Below are positions 39,830 through 53,015 of a stretch of 64,000 nucleotides of DNA, in pieces; within the stretch, counting starts at the first letter, position 1, and every line of letters starts with the position of its first letter. The DNA is from Coenobita brevimanus (taxonomy: Eukaryota > Arthropoda > Malacostraca > Decapoda > Coenobitidae), in assembly GCA_032717465.1 (NCBI GenBank), contig CM064697.1, positions 8,897,140-8,961,139 on the forward strand, read 5' to 3'. Both the position numbers and the translations under genes were made by a program. Below the pieces are notes generated by a model. That model saw only the letters and a list, made by a program, of their open reading frames with translations. It was not told the DNA's origin and did no database searches.

Positions 39830-40860
39830 TGAATCAATGATATAGGAGAATACCTGAGGTGGGAATGAAAGAGCAGCATAAGTGATTGAGGAGGAAAATC
39901 GAACAATGAAAAAAGGAGGTAAAATCCGTGAGCAATGGGAGACAGGAGACAAATATATATGTAACAGAACTGCAGGACTAAAGGAAACTAAAATTCAGGC
40001 AGGAAAGATATAAATGGTGAGGCAAATAAAATACGGACAAGCATTAATAAAGTACCACGGGATTTCAGAGAACAGCTGGGGAAAAAGGAGAGAGAGAAAA
40101 AAGGGGGCAGGGGGCCGCAGAGAAGATAAGAGAAGGAAGAGGAAAAGTGCGGCAAAACAGGAGGGAATAGGACAAGAAGGGCAGAGGAAAAGAACAGTGA
40201 CACGACGAGGAGAAGAAAAAGAAGAGGAAACTGAAAGAGGAGGATGACGAAGGTTGGAGTTACAGGAGCTGGTGACTGAGAACTGATAAAAACGACGAAA
40301 TATATCAAGGACTGGAGCGGTTGTAAAATATGGAGAAAAGATCGGCATGAAGTAAAAGGGTAACGAGGAAAAAATAAGATGTGGAAAACGAAAAAACAAA
40401 TTAAACAAAGAAGAAAAAGTCTTGAAAGAAAGGGTGAGAATATGGATGGAAAAAGTATAGGCTTAATATGAACAGAAATGATGGGAAGAAAAAAGAAGGG
40501 CTAAGTCAAGGGAAGGACTGAAGAGAAGAGGGGAAATGAGAAATATGCGAATAAAGAAAAGATAAAAATTAGCAGGAGATGGACTATGACTAAGAACAAT
40601 GAGGAAAAGAAAAAAGAAGAAACGTGGGAGGAGAGATAAAAAAAAAATAAGTAGAGATGTGTGGAGGCAGCGAATGACTGAAAAAAGAGTGGATGGAAAG
40701 AAAGGGGAAAGGTGGGAGGAGGAAACATTAAGCAAACGTGAGAAATTGAAAGAAGTGCATGAACTCCTCCACCCCATCCCTCTTTCCCCCCCTCCCCCCA
40801 AAAAAAAGGGAGAAAGAAGAAACAGAAAGAACACAGCGAATGAGAAGAAACGATGAGCAA
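39830..40860. repeat. Purine-rich block ending in a GATA array
   Basis: About 1 kb of A/G-rich + strand. A short (GATA)n run follows at about 40877-40900. Confidence 0.82.
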
Positions 40861-41269
40861 AATGACACTGGTTGACTAGATAGATAGATAGATAGATATA
40901 GATATACCAGACGGATAGTTAACAAATACAGATAGGTATTACAGAGTGACAGACAGAAATGCAAATGAATGAAACGACTGATGTACTGACAGGGTAGATA
41001 TTGACAGAGACTGGCAGTAAAGTTTTATTTATATACCGGTGTATATATATATATATATTTATTTATTTATACGGTACGCATATTAGCAGTGGAGAGAAGC
41101 AAAACGGTAATTATTCTGACATGATTACTGAAATTAAATCTTGTAAAGCATTTTATGAATATCGTAAATCTCTCAATTTCCATAAAAATGTCAAAATAAA
41201 CATAAAACTAGAATAAATCTGACTAACCATGAAAAATTACCAATACCTAGAGCTTCTGTTTGTTTTTGA

Positions 41270-41271
<2 letters not shown>

Positions 41272-41343
<72 letters not shown>
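41272..41343. repeat. (GT)n microsatellite
   Basis: A perfect GT array of about 36 units. The flanks 40900-41740 are AT-rich with TATC runs at about 41549-41625 and no gene. Confidence 0.96.
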
Positions 41344-41345
<2 letters not shown>

Positions 41346-41739
41346 GCCTTACGTTAGATAACCATAGCACCTATTTATTTTAATTTCTGATTAATGCCAT
41401 TTTCATATTAATACACCTGATCTGAGAGACTAATATCACATATAACATTCACTGCTAGCATTTCTGATTTTTTAGCTAAAAAAAAAAAAAAAATGAAAGT
41501 GTCATAGCAGTGCCTTTATTTTCTTGTTTAAATCATGGAAGCCCTGATATCTATCTATCTATCTGTTTTTCTACATACCCATCTATCTGCCTATTTATCT
41601 ATCCATCTATCCATCTATCTATATATCCAAAAAATGTGCACTATATATCCAATATGGAACAAAGGAGAAATGAAACGACGATACAAGTGAGGCTGAATAC
41701 AAATGTGACAAGGTAAGAAAAAAAAATAAGGATAACGCC

Positions 41740-42030
41740 AAGCAGTTGCTGTACGAAGTGGGAAAAACGAAGAGGAAAAGGCAGGAGGGGAGACACAGGA
41801 CAACCGAAGGGCAAAGGAGGGAGAGATGACGGGAGAGGGAAGGAGGCAGAAAGCTGTGAAAAGACGATTTAGAGAGAGGGGACGAAGACAAGATGGGGAG
41901 GAGAGGGGGAAGAAAGAGGGAAGGGGGCGGTGAAGCGTGAAGAGACGAATGAGAGGCAGAGGGAGAGAAGATGGGAGGGGGAGGGGTCGGCAGCAAGAGA
42001 GTACCCATGAGGCAACAAAATGGCTGGGGG
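41740..42030. repeat. Purine-rich block
   Basis: About 290 bp of G/A-rich + strand. Confidence 0.78.
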
Positions 42031-42137
42031 CGCAGACAGTAAACATGGAGGCAGAGAGGACATACACGCAACTACTTACATCACAACTCCTATACCCGTT
42101 ACTATAAAAAGGACATCAAGATTCTGCTAAGTAATTA

Positions 42138-42140
<3 letters not shown>

Positions 42141-42209
<69 letters not shown>
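42141..42209. repeat. (AC)n microsatellite
   Basis: A perfect AC array of about 34 units. Confidence 0.96.
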
Positions 42210-42210
<1 letters not shown>

Positions 42211-42646
42211 GAATTATATACTTCGATTATTCTCACAACTATGTATATTTACGGTATAGATAAAACGAATGGAAAAAAGAAAATTTTCAGCAGTAAACAC
42301 AACTTATATATTAACCCTTTAAACCTTGGATGTCTCATGTAGTCTGAGAGAATCGTAAGGTGTTAATAATACCGACGCTGCAAGAAGACGAAAAGCTTAT
42401 TTTTGGCAAGGGAGGTCCGTCACCACTGTAAGCGATAGATGGAGTGAGTGAGTGAGTGACTGAGTGAGTGAAATCCAGGTTCCAGATAGAGAAGATCATA
42501 TGGTACTATGTTATGATTTTGAGTTTTATATAAGGAGCAAGGAGGACACGGTAGAGGATAATTAGAAACTAAAGGGGAGATTTTAGATTAGGTAAAGGAT
42601 ATGGATTTTCTGTAGTAACGATACAATACGATCTACAGAAAAGTAA

Positions 42647-43000
42647 TGGGACTGCCCGAGAAGAACCCTTCAACTTTTTGGAGGTTTGCAACTGACCTCC
42701 ATCTCTTTCGCAAAAATCAATCCTACTGCAAGTCATCAGTGTGGAGAATCATGCCCAGGATGCCGTATCTTAACTGATATATTGTATGATGTTTGCAAGA
42801 AAATATACAGTACAAAACACGCCACAATACTGAATGAGTTAATGGACGATGCTCGTAATCACTGCATTACAAGAGATATCCCCAAAACTGAATTATCTTA
42901 TGACAATTATTACTACTGTACCTTTACTTCTCCAACATCTTTCTGTTTTAAAGAATGCTTCATGGCTGAATATTATCCACTGGACGCTATAAACGATTAA
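42647..43000 (+). CDS. Unrecognised open frame, possible exon or gene remnant
   Basis: An open + strand frame of 117 codons between a TAA at 42644 and a TAA at 42998. It has no low-complexity bias, in a region where AT content should produce stops often. There is no ATG near its start, so if real it would be an internal or terminal exon or a decayed copy. The residues include a Cys-rich stretch, CGESCPGCRIL, then DVCKK, NHC and FKECF, with a Tyr-rich YDNYYYC patch. Six or more cysteines suggest a small disulfide-bonded or metal-binding domain, but I cannot match it to a family. A strong splice acceptor is not obvious; TCTACAG at 42632-42638 is possible but precedes the in-frame stop. Chance openness remains likely enough that confidence is low. 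Confidence 0.3.
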   Translation, partial: WDCPRRTLQLFGGLQLTSISFAKINPTASHQCGESCPGCRILTDILYDVCKKIYSTKHATILNELMDDARNHCITRDIPKTELSYDNYYYCTFTSPTSFCFKECFMAEYYPLDAIND

Positions 43001-43559
43001 CAAAACCACACCAAAAAATCAATGTTCCAAATACATCGATAAACCGAGAAAGCTTTCTAACAGTGAACTGCATGTTAAAGAGGATTCCCGAGGAGAAATA
43101 CTATGAACAATCTCAGTGTCCTGTTAGTATAAACATCTCAAAATTTTCCAATACGAAGTCGATGATGAATTGTAAGGCACGAACATAACTACAGCCGAAG
43201 CACCGCTGATGATGAAACGCTTAAAAATATTTACTTTCATATATTCCTTCAGCTTCCTTGCCGTTTTTCTTTATTCCCTCTTGTCTTCTGCAAAGAATAC
43301 CAAACTGTCTAAATCCTTCCCGCAAGAGCCTTCAGATCTCTCCCTCACACGAGCACCAGCTGAGAACTGAGACCGTCTGGCCAATTGTGCCCCATTCATA
43401 TACAACCTGCCATCCTCCATCCCTGCCGCCAGTCCAGCACCGCTACGGGCATAAGGAGGCGGAAAAATGGGTGTAACTGGCAAAAACAACCCTAGAATTA
43501 TAACCTACAAAAGCAGATTCGCGTGAGACAGGGAGAGAAAAGTGAGCTTGTAATTAGGC

Positions 43560-43870
43560 CTCTATACCCGGGCCATAAGGCGTCTGAGAGCCCTTCCTAC
43601 CTGGCCCTCAGGATTCGTTACCATCTGATGCCTCTTTCAGATTCTCCTCTAAGGCCGCCGCAGGGAGCACAGTCCTAGGCCTCTGGAAGCGAGAAAGCGA
43701 CCCTACGCCACTGGAAGGAGAGGGCGGGCTATTCCAGGGGGTCCATTTGCCCGGGGTTGCATATTGCCCTGGCCACATGCATACTACCACCAGAGGTGCA
43801 CTGTTCCACCTGCCTGAGCATCGGTGATTCTGCTTTATGTGCCCTCAGCCTGGACGGGCACACCACCTTT
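43560..43870. other. GC-rich island of unknown origin
   Basis: About 300 bp clearly GC-richer than its surroundings, with CCCGGGCCATAAGGCG, GGCCGCCGCAGGG and GCCCGGGGTTGC. A minus-strand frame of 60 codons has no recognised domain. It could be an unrecognised transposon fragment. Confidence 0.4.
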
Positions 43871-44121
43871 ATACACGCGTCTGTTCGATAAAAGGTAAAT
43901 TAAGACATGGAAAAGATATAGATCAACCACTATTTCGACCACCTGATGTATATAATGACATTCTTTTTATATTTTGAACGATATTTCTCTTAATTTTTTT
44001 CCTCCATAATGCCACAGGGAAGGGGATAGGAAGGGGGGATATAAGGCTCTGGTAAAATCGGGGGACATGAAGGCCTTACGAGGACGGGGACTGGCCCAGC
44101 TCAGACATTGGTGGCACTATG

Positions 44122-44308
<187 letters not shown>

Positions 44309-44879
44309 GAGGCGATACAAGTGTGTGGTGCTGGTGGCGATACAGGTGTGTGGTGGTATGGTGGTACAGGTGTGTGGTGGTGGTATAGGTGTGTGGTAGT
44401 TGATGTACCGTATATGAATGAATTGAAGTATGGGTTGGAATTTGGATGTTACTAATGATACGAACAGCTAGTGTAAGTGCTTGTGTCTGTGTTGCGGGTG
44501 GTGTGTTGGTGCATCTTGGCATTTAAGGTAAGGGTGGCGGTGGTGACGTGATGGTATTTTGGTGGTATTAGAGAGTAGTAGTTGGTGTATAGCTATGGGA
44601 GGATGCGGTGACATGTAAGTTTACAATACTGAATAACTGTCATCTAAGGGGAACTTGTATGTACCAATAATAACAGTGTTCTATCGCACGTTATAGAGCA
44701 TAGTTTTAGACGTTTCAAAATTCCTTCACAAAACAAGGTCAACAATCACTTAAGATTAAATATATTGCCGGCATCATCCCTCATCGACTGACATTCATTT
44801 AAGTATACGATAATGACATGTGCTTATGGATGTGCAGGCAATGGGGAGTAAGATGTAGAAGGGAAATACAGAACGAATA

Positions 44880-45031
44880 AAGAACTGCAGGTTAAACAAA
44901 AATCTGGACATATGGGACGAATGAAAACGGACATGTCAACATAGAAATTAGAAACCGAGCTGAAGAGAGAATGGGGAATGGAAGGCCAACAACGAGGTGG
45001 AAGGAGAAAGTGGATGAGATAAAGGGAGGGT
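44880..45031 (+). pseudogene. LINE ORF2 C-terminal remnant (second family)
   Basis: Translation gives SGHMGRMKTD, a stop, and then in the next frame RAEERMGNGRPTTRWKEKVD. The GHxxRM and GRPxTRW pair is the usual C-terminal signature of many LINE ORF2 proteins. The spacing and the GRPTTRW form differ from the GRPRMRW copy at 21100, so this is probably a different family. The copy is broken by stops and no reverse-transcriptase core is seen upstream. Confidence 0.5.
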
Positions 45032-45287
45032 GAATAGGAGACAGGACGAGGCGAAGACCAATGGTGATCCAGGTTGGTTAAGTATTTTTGTCGCCGTCAT
45101 TTTGGATAAACTCTGGGATTATGCGTCTGCTAAACAAACAGTTGTGATAAGTTTCGTGATGTTGGGCTAAGACAAGGAAAGCAGCCTGGAATACTCCATA
45201 ATATAAGCGACGTCGAAGGTTATTCTGATCGAGTCCGTTGTTATGTTTGCATCTATGTATATCTCAGTATTAACAAAATACCTACTG

Positions 45288-45553
45288 AAAACGATATCGG
45301 ATTTCAATCAAACTTGGTACGGTACATACATTCTGTGTGGGTCTGGAAAGAAGTGATTCTATTTTGGTGCATATTAATTAAGGGTCAAGGTCACGGGTCA
45401 AGGCCAAAATGCAGGGCGCGGCGTTATCTCATAAAAGCCTGATCCAATCTTAATCAACCTTAGCACATACATTGTGTGTGGGGATGGGAAGGCGTGGTTC
45501 TATTCTGTTGCAGACTGGTCAAAAGCCAAGGTTACGGGTTAAAGTCAACGTTC
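45288..45553 (+). mobile_element. Dispersed repeat, two related ~120-bp units
   Basis: Units at 45288-45412 and 45433-45553 share the order AATC-AA-CTT, ACATACATT(C/G)TGTGTG, a GGTTCTATT-like stretch, and GGTCAA then GGTTACGGGT or GGTCACGGGT. The dimeric non-coding layout resembles the 8840 repeat, but the sequence is different. Confidence 0.6.
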
Positions 45554-46479
45554 ACGCACGGAGCCACCGCTCTAAGCACTTCTGATCTACAAGATAACTG
45601 TAAGGGAGATCGCTTTAAAGGAATCATTACTGTTGGTGTCTTATCGCATGTTATTAATTTTTGATACATTGCGTATGGTTAAGATTTTTTAGACTACAGA
45701 GAACAACGACAGGTATTTAAGTTCTCGTATCTATTATGAAGTTAAGCAATATATGCAACCTAGTTAAGTCACGCTGTCAAATATGGGGATGCGAACAATT
45801 ATTTCTGAAGGTTATAAAACAGTTAATATCAAAGCTTTATGGTATAGTGTAAAATACAGACATACTGCACAAGCTGATGGAAAATTACCTACCGTGAGAT
45901 TTGTGCTTATTCCAGCTGAGCAATGGCAAAAAGTAGTGATAAGTGATTTTTACAGGTATACTTAGCGTCAGATGAACACTTGTTTTTAGCATCACGTACA
46001 TACATCGTTTTCATCATAAAGTATTGTTAAGAAAGCTTTTGTTACGTTCGACCGCCAACGGACATGCAGTGAAAAATATCTTTGCAAATTCTTAAGGCGA
46101 TACAACTTAAACGTATTCCTGTTGATTAGATCATCTCCATTAAATAAAACTGAAGCCGAGAATTTCGAAGGCTTGAGTGATGAGTAAATGAAGTCGTAAC
46201 CAATATTCATTTGCCATTCTGATGAAACTCTCATTTTTTCCTGTTTCTGGATACCACCACACTCATAAAATAACGGAAATTTAGTTATAATGATGGATGA
46301 TGAGGACTATAAGGATGGTCATCCTGCTGCTGGTAAGTTCGTGTTTTCTCTTAATTTCCCCTGAAAAGCATCATCTCTTTTCCCCTCTTGTTTCCAGTGT
46401 CGGCCATTACACAAACACACACCTTCTGTCCTCAGGGCACCGTACCCCTGTCCCTCCACGCGGCCATTTTGTGCACGTA

Positions 46480-47440
46480 TTGATTTTAGCAGCGGGGCGA
46501 AGAAAGGGGGCGCAGAGGCTGTGAGAGGGAGCGGGAGGAGGTGCGAGAGGCATAGGAAACATTTTGGCATATATGGGAGGAGGACCTAACTAGAAATGTA
46601 TAAGAAACAATATGGTTAAGCCTGGGAGAAGCCAGAAAAGACAGGGAAGCAGGGAGACCTGAAGGCTGTGTGGATGGAGCGAGGGGTGGGAGAAACTGAG
46701 AAACAAACAAGCAAACAAAAAAAACTTTGGCACACGTGGGAGAAGAGGGCGTATAGCATGGATGAGGCTTCAGGGAGAGTAGGAGAGGTGTGAGAGGGAA
46801 AGACTGAGTTGCCAAGGAAGAGGGAACATGAACTGCAGGCAAAAGATGATGAGGCATTGACAGGGAGTCAGAGAAGTTAGAAAGGGCTGCCAAAGGAGAA
46901 TGAGAATAATGTAATGGCAAGGCAAAGGGAAACTAGCATGGAAAAAGGAAAGGGCTTATCATGGTAGAGAAATGAACATGGGAGAGGCATGAGAATAAGT
47001 GGGCGACAGTACAGTGGGAGACGTGTGAATGGGGAACAGTGAAGTACTCAGGAAGAAAGAAGACGAAAAAACGCAGAGAGATAAGGAGTTTGAGAGGTGG
47101 GAGCAAGAGAAGGTGGGAGACATTGGGGAGAAGGACTGAAAATAATCAAGTAAGCAGGGAAAGAACACATCCAGTACAGAAGGGCCGAGCTATATTTTGA
47201 AAAGCTGGAGGAAAAGCATAACGCGTGTGAAAACGAAGAAGCATTACTGTGTGATGAGGAAAGATGGATACGGCATGGGAGAAAACAAGACCTGGCATAG
47301 GAGAGGCCATAAGGGAGTAAGAGAGATGAATGGGTATAAGGTGGGCGACAATAAGAGAGGTGTGGAAGTGATAAGTGTATATTAACAAGGAGATGGAGCA
47401 TGAAAGAGATGCAGGGAATGATGACGCTGTGACGGTACGG
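46480..47440. repeat. Purine-biased block
   Basis: G/A-rich + strand of somewhat higher complexity than the other blocks, with repeated GGGAGA and GGCAT motifs. No gene recognised. The interval 45560-46480 before it is mixed and empty of features. Confidence 0.65.
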
Positions 47441-47459
47441 TGAGAGATGCACTGGAAAT

Positions 47460-47990
47460 TTGCATCTTCATAAACAGCTTATTTCATCCATCCATTTCTC
47501 TTTTGTTTCCTCAACATACACATCACGCTTTTTTTCAAATTCACTTGCCATATCCAGCCATTTAATTCTGAACCTTTAAGCCTTCTCCCTCCTTTAAAAT
47601 CACTCATATATGTATACTCTTTCGCCACTTTATCTTTATTTGTTTTCCCACATTTACCATTCCATTGAAAGACATCCCGTCTACCCTTTATTCAGTCACC
47701 GTCTCCACTCCATACCATCCACTAATTTCAACAGTTCTCAGCCAATCCTTCCTACTAAACACACACATATTCCTTACCAGTACCATTCCTACTGCTTTCC
47801 CTCACAATTTATCACACTCACGCCACACCAAATTCTCAAGTGCTAACATTAAATTGGACACTAACACGTCTTTTTCCAGTTCTCTCAAGGTCTTTCTACT
47901 CACATTTACTCAGTATCAGGCCTTGATTAATAAAACCGCATTTAATAATCACAATTCTAGAGTTCCGGACAATAAATGGTTCAGAATCTC
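47460..47990. repeat. Pyrimidine-biased block
   Basis: C/T-rich + strand directly following the purine block, so a strand-bias switch lies at about 47450. Confidence 0.65.
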
Positions 47991-48823
47991 TCTCTAATGT
48001 GCTTGTACTGCTCAGGCCAGCGTGACATTCCGCGCACTGTCTGTGTGTGACTGAGCTGCCTTACACAACTTCACAAGCAAAATATAAAAACGAACAGAGG
48101 GAGACTCTTTCCGCATGGTTCAGCCCAGGAGAAAAAAAAAATCATCACAGTCCACAGGCTTTCGTTTTCCTTACTAACGTGATCAACCTTAATTTTTTCT
48201 CAGTATAGAATAACATTTTTTTTTCCTCATATCGTCTTCTAACTACACCCTTGTCACCGCTCTGAGGCTTAATCTTTATCATCACAAATAAAACTTATCG
48301 TTAGTAATTTCCTCACCAATATTTTCCAGGCATCGTTTTCAGTCTTGACATTTTAGGTGTCGCTCACAAATTATCTTTTATATTATCTTGGTCACTGCCT
48401 TCAAGCTTTTTTCCCCTCAACACTGCGTGACTAAAATTTCATACTGCTCATTAAGCCATACTCCAACGTACTATAAAGGCAACATACAAAGACAGTTTTG
48501 GGTACAGCCGACCTACATTTCTCGTTTTCAGCACATGCAATAACCAATACCGGTAATCATATGCAAAAGCAGAGCCAATATCACTTTCCATTAGAGAGGA
48601 AGCCTCTCGACGCATGCGGAAGGTTGAATGGCGTGACAAAAAAAAAAAAAAAGTCACTTTCTTCCAGCATGTACGGTACACAAAAAAAATAAAAAAAATC
48701 AAGCGAGCGTTACTAATCAATCTGTTTGTTTTACGGAATTCTTCGACGTTTGCATATGGTGTCGTCATGCATTAAAAATCGATGTAATAACAAGTAACAT
48801 CAATACGCTTTAAAAACTATTAA

Positions 48824-49026
48824 CCCCTTCAAACTGAGAACGTCTTTCACTTTATTCTTGCCAACCCATGAAGATTTCATTTTGTTTGGGGGAGATTTTT
48901 CGAACTGCAGAAGTTATATAATAGTGATTAAGACTCCATGCTCGGCACAGAGACTAAAAATGGTTGGATGAAACTGTTTCGTTGCAGCGGGAATAAAATT
49001 CAAAATAAGTCAACAAACTGAAGGGG
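48824..49026. mobile_element. piggyBac-like MITE, full length (203 bp)
   Basis: TTAA at 48820-48823, left end CCCCTTCAAACTGAGAACG, right end CAAACTGAAGGGG, then TTAC at 49027. The ends are inverted repeats and the interior has family motifs (TTTATTCTTGCC, GGGAATAAAATTC). One base decay in the right target site. Confidence 0.75.
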
Positions 49027-49229
49027 TTACACATGTGCCTGACAGGAGCCATTTACATTACACCGTCATAAAAATTTTTCATCTGCACTTTAATGCGCAT
49101 GGTGAGAAGGCGGGAATGTGCAGAAAATCGAACAAGCACCACTTTCCACAGAGCGTGATTTACGGAACCCCTTGACGCATGCGCATGGTGGAATGACACT
49201 GAGGAGGTGAAAGTGTGGAGTGAACGTTA

Positions 49230-50160
49230 TATACAGGAGGAGGGATAGACAACATGCAATAAACAAGAGCGTAAACAAGGAGGAAAAAAGTGCTACTGAC
49301 TCTCTCTCTCTCTCTCTCTCTCTCGTTGTGTTTGTGTATTTTTTCGACGCAAACCCAGGGGAATTACACTCTTCCCGTCGTAAGGGGAAAAAATTGGGTA
49401 TACAAGGAGAGAACTCGAGTAACAGAACAGTGGAGAACAGACAAAACCTCATTGAAAAAAAAAAAAAAAGGTCTAAGAAAAACAAACAAACAAATAAAAA
49501 AAAGGAGGGGGAATACCACATGACAGAGACAAGATGAAAATGAACATATGGATAAAAACGAGACAAACAAACAAAAAAAAGGAAGCAAGAGGCATCAGAG
49601 GAGAGAGAAAACACGATGGGAGATTTAAAATAAAAAAATAAAAAATCAGGAAAAGCAAAAAAATATAAATGAGAAGTGAAACAGTGATAGAAGAAAATAG
49701 ATACTACGCTAAAAAAAAAAAAAAAAAATGAGACCACGACTTAAGCGGCCCCCCAAAAATAGAAAGTAATCAGATGACAGAATATAAACAGAGAGGCGTA
49801 AAAAAGGGAAAGGACGTAACAACGCAAGCGAAAGAAAGAAAACTAAATTACAGGCTATGAGAAGAGGCGAAATATAGAGAGGACAGCACAAAATACGAGG
49901 AGACTGACGCAAGAAAATTATAGAAGAGAGCGGAGGGGGAGGGGGAGAACGTAGAAAAGAGGATGCGAAAAAGAGAGAAAAATTATAGACAAGACATGTG
50001 AAAGATGACGACGATAATAAATGACAGGGTAAGGAAATAAGACAGGAAAGAAGACAACATGAGAAGATAAAGAAAGAGTGAAGTAGAGGATATAAATGAA
50101 GAAAAAGGGGGAGATTGCAGAGATAAGACAAGAAAGGGGAGAGACGGGACAATGATGCCA
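49230..50160. repeat. A/G-rich block with a TC array
   Basis: A-rich purine sequence with a TC array at about 49300-49324 and several A-runs. Open frames here are composition artefacts. Confidence 0.75.
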
Positions 50161-50269
50161 TAAACCAGTGCCTCTCACAATGCCCAGGTGGGAGAAAAAG
50201 ATGGGCAATGCAGGTAAATGCTACGCTGTGGGTGTTGTTGTTTACCTCCTACACACAAACAGTTCAAAG

Positions 50270-50362
<93 letters not shown>
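50270..50362. repeat. (TC)n/(CA)n compound microsatellite
   Basis: A TC array of about 13 units passes into a CA array of about 34 units. Confidence 0.96.
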
Positions 50363-50364
<2 letters not shown>

Positions 50365-50589
50365 GATTATGTACATTTCTCACCACTACGTATAATCATG
50401 GATTCACTTCTCCCCAATAACAGACAGATTTACATTCTCCCGCCAGGTGCAAGCACGTGCTACCGTTTATCACTTTAAGTGTATACAATGTTCATCATTC
50501 CAGTAGGTGAACGAAATCTCTCCATGTACTTTCTCTGTACTGTTTCTTACAATGAGGTGACTTGGCATGAGAGTTGACGTGATAGTTAA

Positions 50590-51880
50590 CCCTTTCACTA
50601 CGGAATCTTTCCTAAATATCGCCTGGTAGTAACAGAAAATAAGTGCAGTATAGACGCCCTCTTTACCTTTGGGAACAGCGAATTTACAGTGATCAGTGGA
50701 TAACCGAATCTGCAAAAGATGTTACAGATGACCATTATGTATGCAGTTCTGCTGAAGGATCCGATAGTTCTCATTCTGAATACGACCCAAATATGCTGCA
50801 AAATTAGCCATCAATAAAAGAAGTCTACCAAAGGACATGTGGTGTAAAGTCACGACAGCTCAAACATAACCAAATAAACTGTACGTAGGGCAGAGGTAAT
50901 CTAATCCTCCGCATAAAGATGCTTCTCCCTAAATATACGATGAACACAAACCTTTAGTACTTTTAGATAGTTGAATATATACAGATATAGGTTTGATGGT
51001 CGAATTCTACAGTAGGCCTCTGTGTATGAATGAGAAATGAACTACGCAAGGATCACATCCGCTCAACAATCTTTAGTGTATCAGGTCCAAACATTAACTG
51101 TACGCTCACTGCGGTCCTGCAATCTTTACTACACAAACACGCGGCCCCATATCTTCATTTGTCACCACTTGAACACTAATACCCACTGTCCATATTGACT
51201 ACATACTAGGGCTCTCTTTCAAGACAGTGATCGTATAAGCAGGGGGTGTTTTAATTGTGTCGGTGGGCCTTGCAAAAGCTACAAAACTTTTAACGGAATT
51301 CAAATCACACGCCTAAACTGTTTCTCGCAAAAGACCGGGGTTGATCCGAAGTTCTTTCTGTCTACTTTCCACTACATCACTACTTGGGCTTGTAACTGGG
51401 CCTATGAACAATGGTAAGTTGAAGATATGCACTCTGCTTAACCTCTTCGCCACTACAGGTCTCTCCTATACTGAATAAAGTAAATAAAGTACCGTACGTC
51501 TGGTGGTAAAGTAGCTAGAATAAAATATGCAAGACGTCAATGTAGCGAAAGGATTAAAATATCTTATTACTCGGTTAACCCCTTCACAATCGTAAGTTTC
51601 TTTCAGACAATAAAATCACCCGGCAATAGCAAGCCATACAAAGACGTCACGGTACTCATGAGGGACTGTAAACCGTTTTGGCGTAATGACTTCATTATTA
51701 ATCATTTCTTACTTCCTACACATTTTTATCACCTAGCTTCACCGAGACTTCCGTAGTGAATGGATCAATTTTAAGATATTTGTAATTCCTTCAATGGCAG
51801 AGACTTTTTTTTTCTTTTAACAGACTGAAGGTAGTAAGAATCTATAAAAATGAATCACTGTACTGTAAAGGTTAATATCA
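50590..51880. other. AT-rich interval with several MITE ends
   Basis: TTAACCCTTTCACTACGG at 50586-50603 and TTAACCCCTTCACAATCG at 51575-51592 are family left ends without clear right ends. A complete short copy lies between (separate entry). Further end-like motifs occur near 51750 and 51870. No gene seen. Confidence 0.55.
51442..51553. mobile_element. piggyBac-like MITE, 112-bp form
   Basis: TTAA at 51438-51441 and at 51554-51557 flank an element starting CCTCTTCGCCACTAC and ending ATGTAGCGAAAGGA. The interior contains CTCCTATACTGAATAAAG and GAATAAAATATGCAAGACGT as in larger copies. Confidence 0.68.
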
Positions 51881-52292
51881 ACATAGTTCAGTACCAGGAA
51901 ATGTTAAAAGTGGGATACCATAAAGGCTAAGCTAGAAGGATCAATCTGTCAACTAGGCCTGTAAGGTTTTCAAGTAACCTAGCTACTCATTTTATTGGCT
52001 GAAACTTGATCATAACCTGTTTATTACCATCAGTACATATCATCAAGTCTGTTCAGCTTATTTATTTTTTGTTCATTTAAGTGCAAACTGTAACTTCATT
52101 TCATGTTCATACAATCACAAGACTATTCAGTAAAGAAATTGAATACATACAACCACATCAGGGGTAGTCAGGAAATACAGTGTTTCTAAACACTGGAAAT
52201 GCCTCGCCGGACAAAATAACTGCCCATCCCTGTCCGGAGGAAATGAGGAAATAGCTATCTTAAGCTTTTGGGGACATCTTAACTGACTGACT

Positions 52293-52296
<4 letters not shown>

Positions 52297-52356
<60 letters not shown>

Positions 52357-52487
52357 AAACCCTTTGTCAAAGTGCCACCTTGACATTCGCACAGGTGTTT
52401 GATCTTTGCATGTGTTGCCATAAAGCAGGTGTCAGGCAAATTCAGTCACCTGTTTACGGCCGTTTGGTATCACAAGTGTTAGAATAC

Positions 52488-52566
<79 letters not shown>

Positions 52567-52747
52567 TCACCAGGTCGGTCAGGATCACCTGATGGTCGTG
52601 ATCGTCAGCTTGTACCCTCCCGGAAGGGAGCTGAGAGCTCATATAGTCCGATCTAAGGGCAAGGCTGTGACCACCACACATGTACACACCCGTCCCCTTG
52701 CTCAAGGGGGACAGTAACCACCCACTTCGTCAGTGAAACTTTTCGTA

Positions 52748-52808
<61 letters not shown>

Positions 52809-53015
52809 TAGGTTACGTAATGCAAATGCGGTGCTAAAGAGACCTCCAGTCCTCCACGCACTGACATAATATAAATGGACAGCATTTCTGTTCCCCGAAA
52901 GGAGGACTGTGGATTGTAGGTAATGGGCAACTTCAGTCGTCATTTCACTGGGCTCACCTCCAGATGAGCCAAGAGCCACAACCACCACCACTACAGACAT
53001 GTCACGTGAGGCGGT

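Noticed and set aside
43271..43489. Possible LINE C-terminal fragment (LPSSIPAA-like residues on the + strand)
   Set aside because: Too short and interrupted by stops; no neighbouring reverse-transcriptase motif.
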